This document shows positions 60,601-64,000 of a stretch of DNA of 64,000 bases, piece after piece. Position numbers and translations under genes: made by a program. The notes beneath the pieces are model-generated. The model saw only the letters and a program-made list of their open reading frames with translations. It was not told the DNA's origin and made no database searches. Source of the DNA: Megalobrama amblycephala (lineage: Eukaryota > Chordata > Actinopteri > Cypriniformes > Xenocyprididae); assembly GCF_018812025.1 (NCBI RefSeq), contig NC_063061.1:6933796-6997795 (forward strand), given 5' to 3'. The stretch's first letter is position 1, and each line of letters begins with the position of its first letter.

Positions 60601-63166
60601 TGGATGATGAGCTGGAGAAGTGTTCTAAACAGAGAGGTACGGAAGTGTGTTTGGCATGGTCATACTGATGCTCTTACAAAACCTTTTAGATCCCCACAAA
60701 ATATACATTCTGTGCTAATACTGGAGGAAATCTTAAGAAAAATGCAGAATTGATATACATTTGGTAGAAAATGCAAATATAATGAGGACAAACCATACAT
60801 GAACGCATTAGGGCCGAAGGATGTGTTTTGTGTATGATGGCCTTTGAATTCTGATGAAGTCTGTGAAGCTTTTCCGATGCAGATTCTGTGTGGGGGTCTG
60901 TTTGATGGTAAATTACTGTTTATTGGCAAACAGGATATAGAGTGCTTTATGACAAGTATAGCAATGACTGTTGATATGAAGTAGCAAGCTGGAAACTGTT
61001 GTGGTAGGTGATTGTTACCCACAGAGTATTTGTGCTAAATCAGAACATCCCTAGTTTTCTCAGTGTCTTTTTCTCTTCTCTGGCCTGGATCTTTCTTTGA
61101 GCAGCCATGCTGGCGGGTCCCACAGCCGTGTACAGTCAGTTCATCAGTCAGCTGACGGAGGAGGGTAAGCCCTGCTGTCCCGTATGTCAGCGTGTGTTCC
61201 CGTCAGAGGCAGAGCTCCAGGATGTCATCAATGACATGCAGTCCAAGCTGCGGCTCGTCCCAGACAAACTGAAGAACACTGAGCAGGACTTGAAGAGAAA
61301 AGAGCGCAGACGTGATGAAATGATGGCTCTGAAACCCATCAGGCAATAACAGTTTACTGTCTATCTGTCTGTCCATTCATCACTCTATTTATCTATCTGT
61401 CTATTACTCAGTCTGTTTATCACTTTAACCATCCATCCTTTACTTGATGTTTATCCATCCATCCATCTTTTACTTCACCTATCATCCATCCATCCATCCA
61501 TCCATCCATCCAATTATTTACCCCTTCTCCCATTCTTCCATCCATCCATCTGTTCATCTGTTTATCCCTTCATTCCCCATCCTTCCATCATCCATAGGTC
61601 CACCTGTTTACCTTCATTCACCCATTCTTCCATCCATTTACCTGTTTACCCCTTTATTCCCTATCCTTCCTTCCATCATCCATCCATTTAATCCTTCATT
61701 CCCCAATCCATCCATCCATGTATGTTTACCCCTGCAACCCTTCCTTCCTTCCATCCGTTCACCTGTTTACTCATCCATCCATCCATCCATCCATCTGTTC
61801 ACCCCTTCATTCCTCCATCCTTCATTCATCCATTTAACTGTTTACCCCTTTATTTCCCCCATCCTTCCATACATCCATCCATCTACCTTTTTACCCATCC
61901 TTCCATCCATCTGTTCACCTGTTTACCCCTGCATTCCCTCATCCATCCTTCCGTTCACCTGTTCATCCCTTCATTCTCCCATCCTTCCATCCATCCACCT
62001 GTTTACCTCTTCATTCCTCCATCCTTTCATCCATTCACCTGTTCACCCCTTCATTTCCACATCCATTTACCCGTTTACCCCTTCATTCCCCCATCCTTCC
62101 ATCCATCCACCTGTTTACCTCTTCATACCCCATCCTTTCATCCGTTCACCTGTTCACCCCTTCATTCTCCCATCCTTTCATCCGTCCATCCACCCACCTG
62201 TTTACTGTTGGGGATAAACAGTTTAGGACCCTTGAAACCAGATATGTTGAATAAAGACCCGGAGTCAAAGTTTTAAAAAAAATAAATTGAAGAAAAATTT
62301 AATGAAGAATAGTTTGCAGTTTCATCAGCAGAAGCCAGCTTCAAGTCTCCCATGGAGTTCGTAGGCCGCTCTGCATACATTCACATTTCCACAACAATTA
62401 TACTCTAACAGAGTCAACTAACTACGTCATTACTTCAGGTTGGATGATTCTGATTGGCTAAGAAAATAGACAAGATTAGAAATTTTCCACACATGGACAG
62501 ATAGTGAGAAGCATATCTCCCTTCGTCACGGTGATGACGAGGGGGACCCTGGATTTAGGTACCGGATGTCCTTTTGGGGTCATGATGTGGCGTCTGCTGG
62601 TCTCAAGCAGAATGCCAGTTGTCCAGTACAAAGGGACCTGCACAAAACTCTTAGTACACATACACAGATACACATGATTCACAGCTTCTTCAAGGCTGAA
62701 GTTGATCTGAGCTCTGCTCTCAGCAGGAAACTTTCCCCAAAACATACTGATAACATGTTCTTTTCTGTTATCATGTTCATTCAAATAATTTAACAGAAAT
62801 ATAAATGTTGATTAATAACTTAAAAGATATATATTGAAGCGGCAGTGGATTCCAGAATCCACCCCTTCATTACCCATTCATTCCCTTATCCTTCCATCTA
62901 TCCATTCACTTGTTTACTCCTCCATGCATCCATCCACCCTTTATACTGATATTAATTAATCATTTTGTACTGACAGGCAGTCCATAGTAGATCTCCAGGA
63001 GAAAGAGCTGCCAGAGCTCAGAAATAAACTCCAGCGTGTGAATCGAGACATTGAGAAGCTGAAAGGAGACACTGAGGAGCAGGAGACACTGCTGTGCACA
63101 CTGATGTCTGAGGAAGACACAGCCAAGGCCTGTCTGCAGGACGTCTCCCTCATGGATCGCTTTCAG
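38804..63166 (+). CDS. rad50: DNA repair protein Rad50, N-terminal portion (partial gene)
   Basis: Fourteen exons (38804-38932, 41788-41871, 42067-42218, 49942-50127, 51041-51245, 51508-51636, 52301-52466, 54050-54243, 54335-54541, 56354-56536, 58769-58926, 60461-60636, 61105-61342, 62977-63166) encode residues 1-799 without a lesion. They give the N-terminal ATPase lobe with Walker A (VGPNGAGKT), the Q-loop (FCHQEES, Gln159), the ascending coiled coil, the zinc hook Cys681-Pro-Val-Cys684 and the start of the descending coiled coil. Positions 159, 681 and 684 fall exactly where they do in human RAD50. All introns are GT-AG except the last, which is GC-AG. The remaining exons (residue 800 onward) are not in the 834 bp left. 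Residues 80-260 differ more from other vertebrates than I would expect for Rad50, so this may be a diverged paralogue of the gene whose C-terminal part lies at 4757-15024. Confidence 0.97.
39311..40140. mobile_element. MITE nested in family A copy 3
   Basis: Inverted tips agaccccttaa and ttaaggggtct; inward, gcctccagct is matched by the inverse agctggaggc. About 830 bp, non-coding. Confidence 0.75.
40337..41293. mobile_element. Second MITE nested in family A copy 3
   Basis: Inverted tips aaaggtgcccaagaatg and cattcaagggcaccttt. A short relative is at 43034-43238 and a diverged one at 35646-36492. About 950 bp, non-coding. Confidence 0.8.
41788..41871 (+). CDS. rad50: rad50 exon 2, residues 44-71
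   Basis: [20 protein letters not shown] and onward to HDPK, phase 0 to 0. Acceptor tttccag, donor gtaggt. Confidence 0.97.
42067..42218 (+). CDS. rad50: rad50 exon 3, residues 72-121
   Basis: Reads [20 protein letters not shown] and onward; ends with two bases of Gln122. The end ([10 protein letters not shown]) departs from the usual TLEGVITR-K text of vertebrate Rad50. Confidence 0.95.
42219..43033. other. rad50 intron 3, first part
   Basis: Starts with dispersed-repeat text (gctgcatttattttatcaaaaatacag); otherwise AT-rich without recognised boundaries. Confidence 0.4.
43034..43238. mobile_element. Short MITE (aaaggtgccc family)
   Basis: About 205 bp with tips aaaggtgccctcgaatg and ggggcaccttta; an internally deleted relative of 40337-41293 (shares the gaatttatcttggcatag segment in inverse). 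Confidence 0.75.
43570..43870. repeat. Dispersed repeat, part
   Basis: Shares cagcatcattacttcagtcttcagggtcacatgatc with 36830-36880. Contains poly-T and poly-A runs. Non-coding. Confidence 0.65.
44761..44993. mobile_element. MITE family C, copy 2
   Basis: Opposite orientation to 13769-14006 (taagccgggcacacattta at the left here). Inserted in MITE B copy 2; the uninterrupted B copy 1 lacks it. Confidence 0.8.
45033..45614. mobile_element. MITE with tips gggtgcttctcaat, 3-bp duplication
   Basis: 582 bp with inverted tips gggtgcttctcaat and attgagaagcaccc, flanked by ATA on each side (45030-45032 and 45615-45617). MITE B copy 1 reads straight through this point (aactcataatctgc) with a single ATA, which proves insertion. 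Confidence 0.88.
46983..47039 (+). repeat. 57-bp direct repeat, copy 1
   Basis: Identical to 48706-48762 (starts atccttcaggaactttt, ends aaacgcata). It brackets the palindrome and the ambiguous base at 48617. Confidence 0.95.
47040..48572. mobile_element. Giant palindrome (foldback element), arms of about 755 bp
   Basis: The left arm 47040-47798 and right arm 47821-48572 are inverse copies at near identity, around a loop of about 22 bp (47799-47820). Tips are cagtgtgtgcagaattattag and its inverse ctaataattctgcactccctg, flanked by TA on both sides as for Tc1/mariner elements. No transposase motif was recognised in either arm. Confidence 0.92.
48573..48617. repeat. (TA)n run ending in an ambiguous base
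   Basis: About 44 bp of TA followed by the only N in the window (48617). Likely an assembly-uncertain spot. Confidence 0.95.
48706..48762 (+). repeat. 57-bp direct repeat, copy 2
   Basis: Exact copy of 46983-47039. Confidence 0.95.
49578..49941. other. End of rad50 intron 3
   Basis: AT-rich with a poly-A run at 49808-49825; nothing else recognised. Confidence 0.5.
49942..50127 (+). CDS. rad50: rad50 exon 4, residues 122-183 (Q-loop)
   Basis: Encodes [19 protein letters not shown] with the Q-loop glutamine at 159, which senses ATP and magnesium. The first part ([11 protein letters not shown]) is unlike the usual HGEKVSLSSKC. Donor splits Arg184. Confidence 0.96.
50128..51040. other. rad50 intron 4, nothing recognised
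   Basis: Uniformly AT-rich; no element tips or coding sequence recognised. Confidence 0.55.
51041..51245 (+). CDS. rad50: rad50 exon 5, residues 184-252
   Basis: Start of the ascending coiled coil ([17 protein letters not shown] and onward to IDPLE). Acceptor gaag, donor gtgaga. Confidence 0.96.
51508..51636 (+). CDS. rad50: rad50 exon 6, residues 253-295
   Basis: Coiled coil, includes [20 protein letters not shown]. Acceptor tttcag, donor gtaacc. Phase 0 to 0. Confidence 0.96.
51637..52300. other. rad50 intron 6, nothing recognised
   Basis: No element tips recognised. The antisense 82-codon frame at 52011-52259 has no known motif. Confidence 0.5.
52301..52466 (+). CDS. rad50: rad50 exon 7, residues 296-350
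   Basis: Coiled coil, [19 protein letters not shown] and onward; ends in one base of Gly351. Confidence 0.96.
52467..54049. repeat. rad50 intron 7 with degraded hAT-like repeat
   Basis: Text tagggttgcaaccagcaac (about 52670) and agattagttattgcagtccta (about 53895) look like outer inverted tips. Inner text gggctgtgcaataaatcg (52923) and gatcatatcgccccacaata (53730) looks like a second, nested pair. Non-coding. Confidence 0.5.
54050..54243 (+). CDS. rad50: rad50 exon 8, residues 351-415
   Basis: Coiled coil, [19 protein letters not shown] and onward to LNQTM. Acceptor tgaag, donor gtagat. Confidence 0.95.
54335..54541 (+). CDS. rad50: rad50 exon 9, residues 416-484
   Basis: Coiled coil, [20 protein letters not shown] and onward to LQKM. 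Acceptor tttcag, donor gttaga. Confidence 0.95.
54542..54885. other. rad50 intron 9, first part
   Basis: Nothing recognised. Confidence 0.5.
54886..56148. mobile_element. MITE with tips aaagtgcccctattatgc
   Basis: About 1.26 kb with inverted tips aaagtgcccctattatgc and gcataataggggcttta. Interior includes gattggccagatgg and other text common in fish MITEs; no transposase. Confidence 0.85.
56354..56536 (+). CDS. rad50: rad50 exon 10, residues 485-545
   Basis: Coiled coil, [20 protein letters not shown] and onward to LKKTK. Acceptor atag, donor gtgagc. Confidence 0.95.
56578..57622 (+). mobile_element. 5S-rRNA-derived SINE (SINE3-like), interrupted
   Basis: The head at 56602-56664 matches the 3' half of vertebrate 5S rRNA (gaagctaatcagggttg, tggatgggagacctcctggg: intermediate element and box C). 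The tail (gtaaagcactttgggtgtatag, then imperfect attcatt repeats) is of the L2/CR1-LINE type. A palindromic element at 56719-57288 splits it. The 5' end of the 5S part appears truncated. Confidence 0.8.
56719..57288. mobile_element. hAT-like MITE nested in the SINE
   Basis: Inverted ends: cctttttcaccaaggcagtt at the left and tgctggtggaaaagtgg at the right, with further mirrored text (gagtgctggttcagagcc / gaactagcaccc). TACC occurs at both junctions. Non-coding. Confidence 0.7.
57623..58768. other. rad50 intron 10, remaining part
   Basis: AT-rich, nothing recognised. Confidence 0.5.
58769..58926 (+). CDS. rad50: rad50 exon 11, residues 546-597
   Basis: Reads [20 protein letters not shown] and onward with [14 protein letters not shown]. 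Donor gtatgt splits Asn598. Confidence 0.96.
58927..60460. other. rad50 intron 11
   Basis: AT-rich. Near 59600-60010 the phrase ttttaccgaatgac recurs in varied forms (cgaatgacactt, ccgaatgatga, ccgaatgacatc), suggesting a decayed repeat. A tRNA-like B-box text (ggatttgaacctgc, minus sense) lies at 60348. Confidence 0.4.
60461..60636 (+). CDS. rad50: rad50 exon 12, residues 598-656
   Basis: [20 protein letters not shown] and onward with [13 protein letters not shown], approaching the zinc hook. One base of Ala657 at the end. Donor gtacgg. Confidence 0.96.
60637..61104. other. rad50 intron 12, nothing recognised
   Basis: No element or exon recognised. The antisense 120-codon frame at 60660-61022 has no known motif. 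Confidence 0.55.
61105..61342 (+). CDS. rad50: rad50 exon 13, residues 657-735 (zinc hook)
   Basis: Encodes the zinc hook CCPVCQRVF (metal ligands Cys681 and Cys684) that joins two Rad50 coiled coils through one zinc ion. The exon ends AG before gcaata, a GC donor. Confidence 0.97.
61366..62205. repeat. Degenerate (CCAT)n minisatellite
   Basis: Over 800 bp of ccatccatc-rich sequence in intron 13, organised from about 61550 as longer units like cattcccccatccttccatc + cacctgtttaccccttc. Long open frames rich in Pro, Ile, His and Ser across it are artefacts. Confidence 0.95.
62206..62861. mobile_element. LTR-like insertion in the minisatellite
   Basis: About 656 bp of unrelated sequence, starting TGTTGGGG and ending in ...AATCCA (TG...CA limits), interrupts the minisatellite, whose units continue from 62862 (ccccttcattaccc). 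It contains AATAAA at about 62249 and no coding sequence. It may be a solo LTR; no clear target duplication is seen, so orientation and class stay open. Confidence 0.4.
62977..63166 (+). CDS. rad50: rad50 exon 14, residues 736-799
   Basis: Descending coiled coil after the hook: [20 protein letters not shown] and onward to SLMDRFQ. Acceptor gacag, donor gtttaa. It is the last rad50 exon in the window. Confidence 0.96.
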
Positions 63167-64000
63167 GTTTAAGCTCATCTCCAGTCAGCCTAAATGCAGA
63201 AAATAAAATCCAGTAAAATGCAGCACATCAGAACAATACAACAAATATTTAAAGACTTATTTATTAATCACCTAGAACAGTCACATACTGCAGTACTGTG
63301 ATTCCCAACGACTCGAGAGAATACCAGTAGGAAGATGAGCTGTTTTGCAAATATTTTTTCAAATATTGTTTTTTGTGCATAAATAGCATTTTTTTGTGTA
63401 TACAAAAGAACTGTTACATTAATAGTTATATGACTGGTTGTAATTTGCAAGTGAGTTTAGTCATCTTCGGTCTAGCACACTAATAAACAATTATGTCTCG
63501 TCAATAAAAACATAATTACAATGCCTAGTAATCTGTCGAGTTACAGACAGCAGTTAACAATTAGCAAAACATTAGCCAGCTGTTTAGAATCATACGATAA
63601 AGTCCCACCCTCACCTGCACCACGCATCATTATTTGCAGAGGATACACACCCACTGGCCAAAGGGTGCAGCCCAGAAACGTCCTGAACACAGGAATTCAA
63701 GAAGAAAATATGAAAATTCATGCTTCCGGTGAAATGTCACTTGCTGGTGTGTTGAACATCAATAGTGTAATACTTAGTTTATAATCAGAATATAGTCACT
63801 TAAATAGTCATGCATAGTATATGTAGTAGTAAATGTCATCTGCTGGTTATAGTGGTAATTATGTCTTTTTATTTTTAAATTAGTGTTTTCTATCAAATAT
63901 TGGATTTCCTACATATTGAATCATTTGGTTTTACAAATGGGGACAATCTCAGAAGGATGAACAAATATTGTCATCACATTAAAAATAACATTTGAAGTGC
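63167..64000. other. rad50 intron 14, start
   Basis: AT-rich. No exon for residues 800 onward was recognised. An 87-codon frame at 63521-63784 matches nothing known to me. Confidence 0.5.

Noticed and set aside
61444..62276. Two long open frames (257 and 184 codons) rich in Pro, His, Ile and Ser
   Set aside because: They are translations of a degenerate CCAT minisatellite inside rad50 intron 13, with no domain and no splice or start context.
63521..63784. 87-codon open frame after the last rad50 exon
   Set aside because: Does not resemble Rad50 residues 800 onward or any family I know; no splice context.

Overview
This window is nuclear DNA of a teleost fish, most likely a cyprinid (zebrafish/carp group). 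The signs are a vertebrate intron-exon gene structure, an AT-rich background packed with Tc1-like, hAT-like, DIRS-like and palindromic MITE families typical of cyprinids, a 5S-rRNA-derived SINE, and a fish-type il4/13 cytokine gene beside rad50. All recognised host genes are on the + strand.

Layout. 1-3650 is a decayed DIRS-type retrotransposon. 4757-15024 carries nine exons for the C-terminal part of Rad50, up to its stop codon. Counting back from that stop on the family's 1312-residue length, they cover residues 907-1312. 17024-17852 is a complete four-exon il4/13-type cytokine gene with a TATA box. 18-38.3 kb is a repeat-rich interval. It holds a second, broken copy of the rad50 stop codon and 3' flank (23676-24390), an orphan promoter-like GC-rich patch with a possible first exon (22860-23064), a DIRS-like element invaded by a hAT element, and two back-to-back Tc1-like transposons. 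38804-63166 carries fourteen exons for the N-terminal part of Rad50 (residues 1-799, from start codon through the zinc hook).

The key oddity is gene order. The window shows rad50 C-terminal half, then il4/13, then rad50 N-terminal half, all on one strand. The two halves do not overlap: residues 800-906 are absent between them and presumably lie outside the window. Either rad50 is tandemly duplicated here (downstream part of one copy, then upstream part of the next) or contigs were joined in the wrong order. The extra relic of the rad50 3' end at 23.7 kb is independent sign of past local duplication, and unusual substitutions in the N-terminal half hint that it may be a diverged paralogue. The window alone cannot decide.

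Rad50 is the ATPase/coiled-coil subunit of the Mre11-Rad50-Nbs1 DNA-break repair complex. il4/13 encodes a secreted type 2 cytokine. Their adjacency reproduces the RAD50-IL13-IL4 linkage of tetrapods, where RAD50 sequences control the cytokine genes. Intron 3 of the N-terminal gene is a 7.7-kb stack of nested transposons that includes an inverted repeat with arms of about 750 bp.
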